Source of the DNA: UBA8752 sp965657965
GTDB taxonomy: Bacteria > Bacteroidota > Bacteroidia > Flavobacteriales_D > Sanyastnellaceae
Length of the DNA stretch: 64,000 nt
Assembly: GCA_965657965.1 (NCBI GenBank)
Contig: CBFHQM010000009.1
Span: 6,658-70,657 of the forward strand
Direction of reading: 5' to 3'
In this document: positions 7,666 to 16,784 of the stretch, piece by piece
How the letters are laid out: every line of letters starts with the position of its first letter
Numbering within the stretch: the first letter of the stretch is position 1
Made by a program: the position numbers and the translations under genes
Notes under the pieces: model-generated
Database searches by the model: none
What the model was told of the DNA's origin: nothing
Seen by the model: only the letters and a program-made list of their open reading frames with translations

Positions 7666-10014
7666 ATGCCCACTACGGAAACCCACTCGTCCTTTCGAAT
7701 GCGCAGCGTTTTTGTCCTCTGCTGCCTTATTGGCGGCACCGTACAAGGCCAAACTCTGCCCGATTTTGGCCGTTGGGACACTGTGGCTGTCTACGGTGAG
7801 ACGGGTGAGTCCATGACCAACCCTTGGACTGGTGGGCTGACTGCGCCTCAATTCTCTGCGGCTGACCTCGACAGTGATGGTGTCCAAGATTTGTTTCTGT
7901 TCGACCGTAGCGGAAACCGCATTCTTCCGTTTCAAGGGTGCACCTCCGAAGCGCCCGAATCCGCCGTTACTTATTTGTACCGTCCCGATTGGCGAAACGC
8001 ATTTCCAGAGGGCATCCAAGAGTGGGCCCTGATTCGAGATGCCAATTGCGACGGCGTCCCCGACATTTTCCACAACAGCCAGAGTGGCTTCCGAATCTGG
8101 TACGGCGCGTCTTCTGGTGACCTTGTGTCTTACCCCGAAGCCCCCACCACCAATGTCTTTGGCAATTGGGACTTTGGCACTGGAGATCAACAACTGCCGC
8201 TCATTTGCCTCAACACCGACATCCCCGCCTTGGATGACTTTGATGGAGACGGAGACCTGGACATGGTCACGTGGACCGAAACATCCTCCACACTTTATGC
8301 CTACACCGGGCGCGGCGCAACTGAAGGCTCTGTGGGCTGCGGAGACACCTTGATCTGGGACGTCACCAACCGGTGCTACGGGATGCTGAGTGAAGCTTCG
8401 GAGAACAACGAACTGTTCATCGGAGAGGATCACGTGTGCGGGTTCAATGTGGCCGACCCACGATTGGAATCCGAAACGACGAGCCAAACCCGACATGCCG
8501 GGGGGACGACGGCATTGTTGGAGCTTGACGGCGATGGCCATCTCGACCTCCTTCTCGGAGACGTGTCGTACAACTCACTTACCGCATGCTACATGGAGGA
8601 TGCGGTCGATGGCCAAGACAGCACCACTTCGACCAACGACACCTGGCCAGCAGACTTGGGCGGCGTTGCCTTGGACCTGCTTAGGTTTCCTGCAGCCTAC
8701 CCCCTAGACGTGGACCAAGATGGCGTTCGAGACATCGTCTTGTCGGTGAATGAGACGTTTGAAATCAACGGACGTCGCGGAGTTTGGCATTACCGGAACA
8801 CAGGGTCCGATGCCGAACCCGTCTGGACCTTGGTCAACGACGCCTTACTCCAAGACAACATGATCGATGTTGGGCGGGGAGCCTATCCGGCTTTCACCGA
8901 CTTCAACGGCGATGGGTTGACCGACATGGTGGTGGCCTGCAAAGAGCGTTACCTCGGACCAGGAAATACACCCTCACTTTTGGCCCGCTTTCAAAATGTA
9001 GGCAGTGAAACCGCTCCTGCATTTGCACAACTGGACACCAATTGGTTGTCTTTGCCCGACTACAGTCTCGAAAGCACATCACTGGCTTTCGGCGATCTCG
9101 ACGGCGACGGCGACGACGACCTGATTCTTGGAGATGAGCTGGGCTACCTGCACCTCTGGACCAACAACGCGGCTCCGGAAACCATGGCGGACTATGCCCT
9201 CACCAGCCCAAGTTTGGAAGACAACGAAGGAACGGTCATCGATGTGGGGCAGTTCGCCACCCCAGAACTGTACGACCTGGATGGAGACGGCGATCTCGAC
9301 CTGATCATCGGAGAAAAAAATGGCGGACTGAAGCTCTATGCCAATACCGGATCCCCCACTGCCCCCTCCTTTTCGCTTGTGTCGGATGCTGCGGGACAAG
9401 TGGACATTGACAACGCGCAAGGCATAGAGGGCTTCCCTACGCCCCGAATTTTGCACACCGACGATCAAGTGTGGATTGTTGTGGGCAATGAATTGGGCCG
9501 CTTGCAAGTGTTTAGCCTTCCAGAGAATCCCATGGAAGAGCCCGGCCAGCTTTGGCCAGAAGTGACCGACCAATGGAATGGGATTTATGAAGGGTTGTTC
9601 TCCGCACCGGCACTGGCCGATTTGGATGGCGATGGGACAACCGACTTGGTGCTGGGCGCACGAGATGGTGGGTTGACCCTATGGCGTGGCAATGGTGACG
9701 ATGCGGTCAGGAATTGCGACCCTGTGGTGATCAACAGCGTGGGCCAAACCACACAAGCCCCAGCAGTATGGCACCCGAGCCCCAACCCCATCACAGCAGG
9801 TGAGCTGCTGGCCGTGCCTTCTTCTCGCTTGACTGTTGTGGACATGCTCGGACGGCCCTTGTACACCCTTCGTGCGCAATCCGGGTCGGTGCGCATTCCT
9901 GCGGACTTGCCCTCTGGAACTTACTTCCTGCGTCCAGAAGGGGCCCAAAACGAACCGGGCGCCCTTCCGTTTTGGAAAAGCGCCCGTCGTTTGGTTGTTG
10001 TTGCCGACCGTTAA
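7666..10014 (+). CDS. Secreted VCBS/FG-GAP repeat protein with T9SS sorting domain
   Basis: 782 residues from the ATG at 7666; an ATG at 7699 giving a shorter signal peptide (MRSVFVLCCLIGG...QG) is equally possible, while the upstream TTG at 7630 is unlikely. At least six Asp-rich calcium-type blades are visible, for example DLDSDGVQDLFL, DFDGDGDLDMVTW, DFNGDGLTDMVV, DLDGDGDDDLILG, DLDGDGDLDLIIG and DLDGDGTTDLVLG, spread over the whole length, the pattern of a VCBS/FG-GAP beta-propeller. The C-terminus H-P-S-P-N-P-I...L-P-S-G-T-Y-F-L is a T9SS sorting tail. Probably a surface or secreted binding protein; ligand unknown. It is convergent with mdh, 12 bases apart. Confidence 0.85.
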   Translation: MPTTETHSSFRMRSVFVLCCLIGGTVQGQTLPDFGRWDTVAVYGETGESMTNPWTGGLTAPQFSAADLDSDGVQDLFLFDRSGNRILPFQGCTSEAPESAVTYLYRPDWRNAFPEGIQEWALIRDANCDGVPDIFHNSQSGFRIWYGASSGDLVSYPEAPTTNVFGNWDFGTGDQQLPLICLNTDIPALDDFDGDGDLDMVTWTETSSTLYAYTGRGATEGSVGCGDTLIWDVTNRCYGMLSEASENNELFIGEDHVCGFNVADPRLESETTSQTRHAGGTTALLELDGDGHLDLLLGDVSYNSLTACYMEDAVDGQDSTTSTNDTWPADLGGVALDLLRFPAAYPLDVDQDGVRDIVLSVNETFEINGRRGVWHYRNTGSDAEPVWTLVNDALLQDNMIDVGRGAYPAFTDFNGDGLTDMVVACKERYLGPGNTPSLLARFQNVGSETAPAFAQLDTNWLSLPDYSLESTSLAFGDLDGDGDDDLILGDELGYLHLWTNNAAPETMADYALTSPSLEDNEGTVIDVGQFATPELYDLDGDGDLDLIIGEKNGGLKLYANTGSPTAPSFSLVSDAAGQVDIDNAQGIEGFPTPRILHTDDQVWIVVGNELGRLQVFSLPENPMEEPGQLWPEVTDQWNGIYEGLFSAPALADLDGDGTTDLVLGARDGGLTLWRGNGDDAVRNCDPVVINSVGQTTQAPAVWHPSPNPITAGELLAVPSSRLTVVDMLGRPLYTLRAQSGSVRIPADLPSGTYFLRPEGAQNEPGALPFWKSARRLVVVADR

Positions 10015-10026
10015 AGTCGTGACAAC

Positions 10027-10971
10027 TTAGACGTTCATTCCGTCCAACACGTCTGCGACGTCTTTGACGGCTTTGGCGCTCTCGTGAAGCAAGGCCATCT
10101 CTGCCTCGTTCAGTTGAAGCTCAATCACCTCTTCGATGCCATTGGCGCCCAACTTAACGGGCACGCCGAGGTGGACATCGTTCAAGCCGTACTGCCCGGT
10201 TAAGCGCGCACAACAGGGGAAAATCCGCTTTTGGTCCTTCACAATGGCTTCAACCATTTGAGCGGCAGCAGCACCCGGTGCATACCATGCCGACGTTCCG
10301 AGGAGCTGGACGATTTCGCCGCCGCCCTTCTTGGTGCGCTGAACAATGGCCTCCAAAGCGTCAGCGTCGATCAGTTCAGTCACCGGAATGCCGCCCACAG
10401 TCGTGTAGCGCGGAAGCGGAACCATGGTGTCGCCATGGCCGCCCATCAACACCGCTTGGATGTCCTTTGGGCTCACGTTCAGTGCCTCTGCAAGGAAGGC
10501 GCGGTAACGCGCTGTATCCAAGACACCGGCCATGCCCATGACACGGTGGTCAGGCAGGCCTGCTGTTTTCCATGCTTGGTAGGTCATCACATCCAAAGGA
10601 TTGGACACGATCACAATGATGGCTTCGGGGCTGTGAGGCAGAATCTGCTCGGTCACGGTTTTGACAATGCCGGCGTTGGTGGCAATCAAATCGTCACGGC
10701 TCATTCCAGGCTTCCGCGGAAGACCACTGGTGATCACCACCACATCTGAGTTGGCCGTTTTACTGTAATCGTTGGTGGAGCCGACCGTGCGGGTATCGTA
10801 ACTGTTGACAGGGCTGGTCTCCCAAATGTCGAGGGCCTTTCCTTCGGCGAAGCCTTCCTTGATGTCGAGGAGAACAACTTCGTTACAGACTTCTCGGGTG
10901 GCGAGGACGTCGGCGCAAGTGGCGCCCACATTGCCCGCTCCGACGACGGTGACCTTTGTGCGTTGGATCAT
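10027..10971 (-). CDS. mdh: Malate dehydrogenase
   Basis: 314 residues from the ATG at 10971 (M-I-Q-R-T-K-V-T-V-V-G-A-G-N-V-G-A-T). The much longer frame upstream is a shadow of the leader and the divergent gene. NAD-dependent conversion of malate and oxaloacetate in the TCA cycle. Features: Rossmann G-A-G-N-V-G, the substrate arginines in the G-L-P-R-K-P-G-M-S-R loop, I-V-S-N-P-L-D-V-M-T-Y, and catalytic His in G-G-H-G-D-T-M-V-P-L. It belongs to the LDH-like (MDH type 3) branch by its loop sequence. A TAnnTTTG element (TACTTTTG, 10999-11006) lies upstream without a clear -33 box. Confidence 0.95.
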   Translation of the reverse strand: MIQRTKVTVVGAGNVGATCADVLATREVCNEVVLLDIKEGFAEGKALDIWETSPVNSYDTRTVGSTNDYSKTANSDVVVITSGLPRKPGMSRDDLIATNAGIVKTVTEQILPHSPEAIIVIVSNPLDVMTYQAWKTAGLPDHRVMGMAGVLDTARYRAFLAEALNVSPKDIQAVLMGGHGDTMVPLPRYTTVGGIPVTELIDADALEAIVQRTKKGGGEIVQLLGTSAWYAPGAAAAQMVEAIVKDQKRIFPCCARLTGQYGLNDVHLGVPVKLGANGIEEVIELQLNEAEMALLHESAKAVKDVADVLDGMNV

Positions 10972-11058
10972 TTTGAGGAAATTGAGTGAATCGGTCTGCA
11001 AAAGTAAGGGACGGAATACGCCGCAGGGTACCCTGTTCGTTCCCAACTTGTATCCTCG

Positions 11059-12165
11059 ATGATGTCGCGACTTTTTCTCCTCTTCTTCTGTGGGCTTCTT
11101 TGGACCTCTGCCGCCTTGGCTCAACCGGGAACCAACACCGAGCAATGGCCCGATGGACGCCCAGGATCCGACTTTAATGTGACCGATGCCAACGGGCTCA
11201 AACAAGGCCGGTGGATTCGCGTTTACCCCGATGGCGGACTCTACTACAGTGGGACTTTTGACCACGGCCGACCTGTGGGACACTTTACCTTTTTTCGGGA
11301 AAATGGAAGGGTCCTCAGTGAAGTCCAGCACGCCCAAGGCGCGGATTCTGCTGCGGCCATTTTATACCGGGAAAACGGCAGTGTGTCGCATCAAGGATCC
11401 TACCTCACCGTCCAAATAGACGGTGAATGGCGCCAATGGAAAACCGGACGTTGGGAAGCACTCGATGCCCAAGGGCATCTTCGGGTGGAAGAACACTACA
11501 CAAAAGACACCTTGAACGGAGCGTACATCGCCTATCACGGCAACGGCCAAATTTTGGAACAGGGCATGTACGACATGGGCGCCAAGCAAGGCATTTGGCG
11601 GGCATTTGACCGAGAGGGCGCGACGCGAGGTTCAGAGACTTGGTCGAAGGGCCAAAAAAACGGACCCGCGGAGGTCATGAAGGAAGGGGGAAAACCCTTG
11701 AGTGCAGGCCTTTATGAAAACGGACTTCCTGTGGGCACTTGGAAAACCTTTACCCCCAATGGAAAGGTCCGGTCCTTGGTCACTTATGAAGAAGGGAGGG
11801 TAACCAGCGAGGCCCCGCAAAATGGGGAATTCTCCGCCAACTACCCCAGTGGTCGGCCAGAATGGGTGGCCAGATATGCCCATGGCAACATGGATGGTCC
11901 TTTTACCCAATGGCATGACTCTGGTGAATGGATCATGGTTCCGGCTGAACAAGGAGCGGCCTCGGGTGTCCCGGCCATGCCAGCCGGCCGAGGAACAGAC
12001 AGCCGCGACCCGCTGCGTCGCGAATTGCGCAATCAACCCATGAAAGAAATGGGAGAGTACACCGCAGGCGTGAAGGATGGGCCTTGGCGCTATTTCGACG
12101 AACAAGGTGACCTCCTCCGCAAGGAAACCTGGAATTTGGGGCGGCTTCAATCCACCGAAGAATGA
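11059..12165 (+). CDS. Secreted MORN-repeat (YwqK-like) protein
   Basis: 368 residues. Signal peptide (FLLFFCGLLWTSAALAQ), then many short beta-hairpin repeats of the MORN_2 type: G-x-x-x-G-x-W-x-x-Y/F-x-x-x-G, e.g. GLKQGRWIRVYPDGG, GRPVGHFTFFRENGR, GAKQGIWRAFDREG, GLPVGTWKTFTPNG, GVKDGPWRYFDEQG. Annotation pipelines often name this family 'toxin-antitoxin system YwqK family antitoxin', but a secreted MORN protein with no toxin partner gives no support for that. The last four bases overlap the subtilase start (ATGA), so the two are probably translated together. Binding target unknown. Confidence 0.75.
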   Translation: MMSRLFLLFFCGLLWTSAALAQPGTNTEQWPDGRPGSDFNVTDANGLKQGRWIRVYPDGGLYYSGTFDHGRPVGHFTFFRENGRVLSEVQHAQGADSAAAILYRENGSVSHQGSYLTVQIDGEWRQWKTGRWEALDAQGHLRVEEHYTKDTLNGAYIAYHGNGQILEQGMYDMGAKQGIWRAFDREGATRGSETWSKGQKNGPAEVMKEGGKPLSAGLYENGLPVGTWKTFTPNGKVRSLVTYEEGRVTSEAPQNGEFSANYPSGRPEWVARYAHGNMDGPFTQWHDSGEWIMVPAEQGAASGVPAMPAGRGTDSRDPLRRELRNQPMKEMGEYTAGVKDGPWRYFDEQGDLLRKETWNLGRLQSTEE

Positions 12166-13925
12166 AATCAGCGCTGTTTTTCCTGTCCTTGACTTGGGCT
12201 CTCACCCACACAATCAGCGCCCAAATTGCGCCCAATCACCATTGGGTCGGGTTTCAAGACAAGGTGGGTTGCGGGGTGGAGTTGAACGCGCCCAATGCGG
12301 GACAAGCCCTGCTCTCTCAGCGCGCGCTGGACCGAAGAATGCGACATGGCATTGCGTTGGACTCTACCGACCTCCCGTTGTGCGCACACTATGTTTCCGA
12401 TGTCCTCGCCCTTGGCGCTTCCAATGAAGGACAAGCCCTGCGCGTCCTGCACCAAAGCAAGTGGTTCAATGGCATTGTCGTTCAAATTGATACCGCGCTG
12501 GCCGACTCCTCACAAGTGGTGGCACTCTTGGCCGAGATTGAGTCCTTGACCAGTGTGGCCGAAGTGCGTCGGACAAACTGGCATCAGAGTCGAGGCGAAA
12601 TGCCTGTGGTTCCGCAGCGCCGCCGAACCCCTGTGTTGGACGAAAGCGGCACCGGACCGTACGGCATGGCTTGGGACCAAACCCGGCAACTCCGTCTCGA
12701 CTTGATCCACGGACTCGGCCACAAAGGCCAAGGGATGATGGTGGGGGTTTTGGACAGCGGATTTGACCGCATCGACACCAATCCCGCCCTGGAACGCGCA
12801 CGACAAGACGGCCGCATTCAAGTCGGCGGAAACTTCCCCAATGGAGGCGCCATTTCTCCGTTCATCTACGAGGAGCATTCTCATGGCGCCATGGTGCTCT
12901 CGACCATGGCGGGTGTTTTGGATTCGTCTCAAGCAGGGCCATTCATGGGCAGCGCTCCCGATGCGGCTTATGTCTTGTTTCGCACCGAAGATGTGGGGTG
13001 GGAAAATCTGGTGGAGGAGTACCATTGGGTGGCTGCAGCGGAAAGGGCAGACAGCATAGGCTGCGACATCCTCAATACTTCCTTGGGCTATTCCCTGTTC
13101 GACGACACCACGGCGCACCACGATCTTCTCGAACTCGACGGCAATACTTTTCGCATTACCCAAGCCTCAGACTTGGCCGCTTCCAAAGGCATGTTGGTCT
13201 TCAACTCCGCTGGCAACAGTGGCAACAGCGCTTGGCAAAAGATCACAGCACCCGCAGATGGCGACAGTGTACTGGCCATTGGAGCCGTAGGGGCCAACGG
13301 GGTTCGGGCCAGTTTTAGCAGCTTTGGCCCAACCGCAGATGGCCGCATCAAACCCGACTTGTGCGCCATGGGACAAGACGCCGCCTACATCCACCCCGAC
13401 GGGTCCATTCGCACCGGAAACGGCACGTCCTTCTCCTCCCCCATTTTGTGCGGTGCCGCGACCAGCTTGTGGAGTGCACACCCCAACCAACCGGCTTGGG
13501 CCATTCGCAACGCCTTGATCGAATCTGCTTCGCAATCGACAGCTCCCGACACGACCCGAGGTTATGGCATTCCCGATCTGTGGGCGGCCCACCTTGCGCT
13601 GGGGGGCACAGCACCTGCAGAAGACGAGGCCAATGTGGTGGTCTTTCCCAACCCTGTCCCCACCGCCAGCCAAAGGCTGAAGGTGATGTTTCGAGAGCCG
13701 ATGCTGCTCTCTGCCCCAAGCCAACCGCTTGAATGGACCGTGCTGGCCGCCTCTGGCCGCCTGATTTCCGAGGGGCAAATGGCGCGCGGCAAAGAAGTGC
13801 TCACCACGTTCACCCTGCACACAGCACCCTTGGCAACAGGTACTTACCTGCTGTTGCTCCGCGGCGTCCCCTTGGAAGACAAAAGCGCCCCCCCCACCGC
13901 TTGGGGAAGATTTGTGGTGGAATGA
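12162..13925 (+). CDS. Secreted subtilisin-like (S8) serine protease
   Basis: 587 residues with a signal peptide (MKSALFFLSLTWALTHTISAQ). A propeptide-like region of about 150 residues precedes the S8 domain, where the triad is visible: Asp in G-V-L-D-S-G-F-D (about residue 198), His in E-E-H-S-H-G-A-M-V (about 240), and Ser in G-N-G-T-S-F-S-S-P (about 425); the oxyanion Asn lies in F-N-S-A-G-N-S-G. After the catalytic domain, V-F-P-N-P-V-P and A-T-G-T-Y-L-L-L indicate a T9SS-type C-terminal tail. It is likely exported and self-processed. The gene is translationally coupled to the MORN protein upstream, so the two may act together at the surface. Confidence 0.9.
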   Translation: MKSALFFLSLTWALTHTISAQIAPNHHWVGFQDKVGCGVELNAPNAGQALLSQRALDRRMRHGIALDSTDLPLCAHYVSDVLALGASNEGQALRVLHQSKWFNGIVVQIDTALADSSQVVALLAEIESLTSVAEVRRTNWHQSRGEMPVVPQRRRTPVLDESGTGPYGMAWDQTRQLRLDLIHGLGHKGQGMMVGVLDSGFDRIDTNPALERARQDGRIQVGGNFPNGGAISPFIYEEHSHGAMVLSTMAGVLDSSQAGPFMGSAPDAAYVLFRTEDVGWENLVEEYHWVAAAERADSIGCDILNTSLGYSLFDDTTAHHDLLELDGNTFRITQASDLAASKGMLVFNSAGNSGNSAWQKITAPADGDSVLAIGAVGANGVRASFSSFGPTADGRIKPDLCAMGQDAAYIHPDGSIRTGNGTSFSSPILCGAATSLWSAHPNQPAWAIRNALIESASQSTAPDTTRGYGIPDLWAAHLALGGTAPAEDEANVVVFPNPVPTASQRLKVMFREPMLLSAPSQPLEWTVLAASGRLISEGQMARGKEVLTTFTLHTAPLATGTYLLLLRGVPLEDKSAPPTAWGRFVVE

Positions 13926-13938
13926 CAACACCTCTGCC

Positions 13939-14319
13939 ATGAACCTTCGGATCGCTTTTGGATGGGCTTTGACCTGTGTCTTGTGCGTGAACACCCTTCA
14001 TATGGAGGCGCAGCGAGAACGGTCTCAAAGCCCGAAGCGCCAGCGCAAAGCGCAGATGAAAATGAAACAGGAGCGCGCAAAAAAACAAGACAATGCGTTC
14101 CGAGAGGGTCGAAAAGCCCATTGGAAAGCCCAAGACGGGGCGACCCGAAAACGCATGCGTTCCCAACGCCGTGCCGCCAAGCGCATGCGTCGAGGTGGTG
14201 GTCCAGACAGTTGGTATGTGGGCCTCTTTAAATCGCGCCATCCCGTGCCTTGGACCCAACGCGCCTCCACCAAGATTGGCAACCTATTCAAACGCAAGAG
14301 AAAACGTCGGGTTTACTGA
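13939..14319 (+). CDS. Very basic small secreted protein, unknown function
   Basis: 126 residues from the ATG at 13939 (13 bases after the subtilase stop). An ATG at 13912 would overlap the subtilase end and spoil the signal peptide. Residues 1-25 form a signal peptide ending near H-M-E-A-Q. In the remaining 101 residues I count 36 Lys/Arg against 6 Asp/Glu. The centre has the pattern H-W-K-A-Q-D-x-A-T-R-K-R-M, and the end is K-R-K-R-K-R-R. I do not recognise a named family; similar short basic proteins occur in other Bacteroidota from memory. It could bind nucleic acid, polyanionic polysaccharide or lipopolysaccharide. The strong terminator 21 bases downstream closes the MORN/subtilase transcript. 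Confidence 0.6.
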   Translation: MNLRIAFGWALTCVLCVNTLHMEAQRERSQSPKRQRKAQMKMKQERAKKQDNAFREGRKAHWKAQDGATRKRMRSQRRAAKRMRRGGGPDSWYVGLFKSRHPVPWTQRASTKIGNLFKRKRKRRVY

Positions 14320-14340
14320 TTCAAGACCCTTCCAACATCA

Positions 14341-14370
14341 AAAAAGCCCCTCTGATGAGGGGCTTTTTTA
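14341..14370. terminator. Bidirectional rho-independent terminator
   Basis: AGCCCCTC (14345-14352) pairs with GAGGGGCT (14357-14364) around a TGAT loop, preceded by A-run and followed by TTTTT. It can end the + strand operon 11059-14319 and the - strand tRNA-Thr transcript. Confidence 0.9.
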
Positions 14371-14371
14371 G

Positions 14372-14444
<73 letters not shown>

Positions 14445-14544
14445 TTGCACATCGTTTCCGACGGCGGTGGGCAAAGATACGCACCCTGTTGAAGAAGGTT
14501 GCAACTGCACGGTCATTTTCGCGAAACTCGAACCAACCGTTTCT

Positions 14545-15864
14545 CTACTCGCCCTTTTTGGAGCCCCAAAGGCTGCGCAGAAACTCCGCCAATCCGCGCT
14601 CGCGCGGCGTGTTTCCCAGGACGAAGAACCGACGGCCAACCAACGCCTCAGGGAGCCCTTCTTGACCGCTAAATCCACCGTGGTCATGATCATATTTATA
14701 CCCACTTCCGTGCCCGAGCTCCTTCATCAGTTTGGTCGGGGCATTGCGCAAATGCATGGGAACAGGCAAGTCACCATGCTGCTGCACTGCTTGCTGCGCT
14801 GCACCAATGGCAGCATAAGCACTGTTTGACTTCGGACTCGAGGCCAAATAGGTGGCGCATTGAGACAAGGGAATCCGGCACTCCGGAATGCCCAGCCGCT
14901 CCACCGCGTCGAAAGTGGCATTGGCCAAGACCAGCGCCGTAGGGTTCGCATGGCCAATGTCCTCGCTTGCCGAAATCAAAAGTCGTCGGGCAATGAACTT
15001 GGGATCTTCCCCACCCTCAATCATCCGTGCCAACCAATACACAGCGGCGTCCGGGTCACTCGAACGGATGGACTTGATGAGGGCCGAAGCAATGTCGTAA
15101 TGCGTATCACCGGTCTTGTCGTATCGCGACAGGTTCGCCTGAATGAACCTCGAAACCAAGGCGTCATCCAATTTGATCCCCTCCTCTTCGTTGGTTTCCG
15201 GCTGCTCTTGACGCTCCGATGCCGCACCGGCCACCACCAATTCCAGAACATTCAAAAGGCGACGTCCATCCCCCCCACTCGCGCGCAACAACGCATCCCA
15301 TTGCACCACTTCCACGCCGTGATGCTGGAGCCACTCATCTTTGGCAAGGGCACGGTGAACGAGGGCTTCTAGCTCCAAGCGACCGAAGGCTTCCAAAACG
15401 TACACCTGACTGCGAGACAGCAGGGCTGGAATGACTTCGAAACTCGGGTTTTCTGTCGTGGCCCCAATCAAGGTAACGGACCCTCGCTCAACAGCGCCCA
15501 AAAGGCTGTCTTGTTGGGACTTTGAGAAGCGGTGAATCTCGTCAATAAAAAGCACTGCACGGGTACTGAACATGCCTTGTCGTTCCGCACTATCGATGAC
15601 CCCACGCACCTCTTTCACTCCGCTGCGAATGGCACTCAATTGATGAAAAGGGCGCCCGGTTGCTTCGGCCATGAGCCGAGCCAACGTGGTTTTCCCAACT
15701 CCCGGAGGACCCCACAAGATCATGGATGGGAGTTGCCCTGCCGACATGGCCCGGCGCAAGGTGGCGTCCGGTCCTACGAGGTGACTTTGCCCCACATAAT
15801 CGTCGAGGACACGTGGCCGCATTCGCTCTGCAAGCGGCGCATCTGTTTGGGGAGCGATATTCAT
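14545..15864 (-). CDS. rarA: Replication-associated recombination protein A (AAA+ ATPase)
   Basis: 439 residues, full length for RarA/MgsA. This AAA+ clamp-loader-like ATPase acts at stalled replication forks. Walker A G-P-P-G-V-G-K-T-T lies near residue 55, Walker B L-F-I-D-E-I-H-R-F near 108, and sensor-type G-A-T-T-E-N-P-S-F near 135; the C-terminal tetramerisation part with P-L-S-Q-C-A-T-Y-L and G-Y-K-Y-D-H-D is typical of RarA. The ATG overlaps the stop of the upstream acyltransferase gene by 4 bases, so it is the third gene of a coupled operon. Confidence 0.95.
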   Translation of the reverse strand: MNIAPQTDAPLAERMRPRVLDDYVGQSHLVGPDATLRRAMSAGQLPSMILWGPPGVGKTTLARLMAEATGRPFHQLSAIRSGVKEVRGVIDSAERQGMFSTRAVLFIDEIHRFSKSQQDSLLGAVERGSVTLIGATTENPSFEVIPALLSRSQVYVLEAFGRLELEALVHRALAKDEWLQHHGVEVVQWDALLRASGGDGRRLLNVLELVVAGAASERQEQPETNEEEGIKLDDALVSRFIQANLSRYDKTGDTHYDIASALIKSIRSSDPDAAVYWLARMIEGGEDPKFIARRLLISASEDIGHANPTALVLANATFDAVERLGIPECRIPLSQCATYLASSPKSNSAYAAIGAAQQAVQQHGDLPVPMHLRNAPTKLMKELGHGSGYKYDHDHGGFSGQEGLPEALVGRRFFVLGNTPRERGLAEFLRSLWGSKKGE

Positions 15865-16784
15865 GGGGCAACGACCATGGTGTCTTTGGGAACAATCGGA
15901 TCATGCAGGGGTACACCTTCAGGACGGGTGTGTTTCCAACGTGTATGGGACCAAAGCCAATGCGCAGGCGCCTCTCGAATTTGCGCTTCCAGCCGGTTGT
16001 AGGTCGCGCGAAGCAGTGACCCTTTGGGCCATGTTTTAGGCGCGTCGGTGATCAAGTCGTAGTGAACTTCCCAATGGCCCCTTGGTTTGCCTTTGGCGCG
16101 CTGGACCCGGAAAAAGACCACCGGCATGTCCATTTTCCTGGCAAAAGCCTCCAACCCAAAATGCATGGCCGTTTCCTGCCCCATCCATTCCATCCACCAA
16201 GCTTTAAGTGGATCCAGTGGGCGCTGATCCACGGCCAACGTCACGGCCTTGGCGCGCCCTGCTTCTTCCATCATCCATTTGGACACCGCCTTCATGGGCA
16301 CCAACTCCGTGCCCAATTTGCACCGTGTCTCGAGAATCACGCCGTCGTAAAACAGATTCGACAAAGGCTTGTATACCCCCATAACCGGAAGCGGCAATGC
16401 GGCTCCAGCTGTTACGGCATATCGCTCCCAATTGCCATAGTGGCCGCAGGAAAGCAACACACCCGGGGCCCGGTTCGCATAGGGTGCCAACACTTCAGGA
16501 TTGATGTGATGGAAGCGCTTCAACAACTCCGCCTCCCCGGCATGAAAATGTCGGAGCGACTCCACCACCACTTCTGCCAAATGCGTGTAGAAGTTTCGGG
16601 CGGTTTTCTTGAGCCATGTTTCGTCCTTTTCGGGAAATGCGCGCTTGAGATTGGCCAGCACCACCCTTTTACGATACCCACTCCACCACAGCGCCATGGA
16701 CAGGACATCCGCCAACAGGTAAAGCAGGGAATAGGGAAGTCTGCCCAAGGGCGAGACAAATAAAAAATGAAGCAGTTTGGTCAT
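15861..16784 (-). CDS. LpxL/HtrB-like lipid A biosynthesis acyltransferase
   Basis: 307 residues. N-terminal hydrophobic anchor, then the LPLAT catalytic motif H-Y-G-N-W-E (HX4E) near residue 115, and D-Q-R-P-L-D near 193. The family adds a secondary acyl chain to lipid A at the inner membrane; a lipid A role fits a Gram-negative Bacteroidota. The gene overlaps the metallo-hydrolase upstream (ATGA) and rarA downstream (ATGA). The exact acyl donor and position cannot be read from sequence. Confidence 0.88.
   Translation of the reverse strand: MTKLLHFLFVSPLGRLPYSLLYLLADVLSMALWWSGYRKRVVLANLKRAFPEKDETWLKKTARNFYTHLAEVVVESLRHFHAGEAELLKRFHHINPEVLAPYANRAPGVLLSCGHYGNWERYAVTAGAALPLPVMGVYKPLSNLFYDGVILETRCKLGTELVPMKAVSKWMMEEAGRAKAVTLAVDQRPLDPLKAWWMEWMGQETAMHFGLEAFARKMDMPVVFFRVQRAKGKPRGHWEVHYDLITDAPKTWPKGSLLRATYNRLEAQIREAPAHWLWSHTRWKHTRPEGVPLHDPIVPKDTMVVAP

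Noticed and set aside
10972..11337. N-terminal extension of malate dehydrogenase by 122 codons
   Set aside because: It overlaps the divergent gene and its leader, and MDH homologues begin at M-x-x-x-K-V-T-V-V-G-A-G.
11059..12165. MORN protein as antitoxin of a toxin-antitoxin pair
   Set aside because: It has a signal peptide and no toxin gene beside it; the antitoxin label is a database habit for this repeat.
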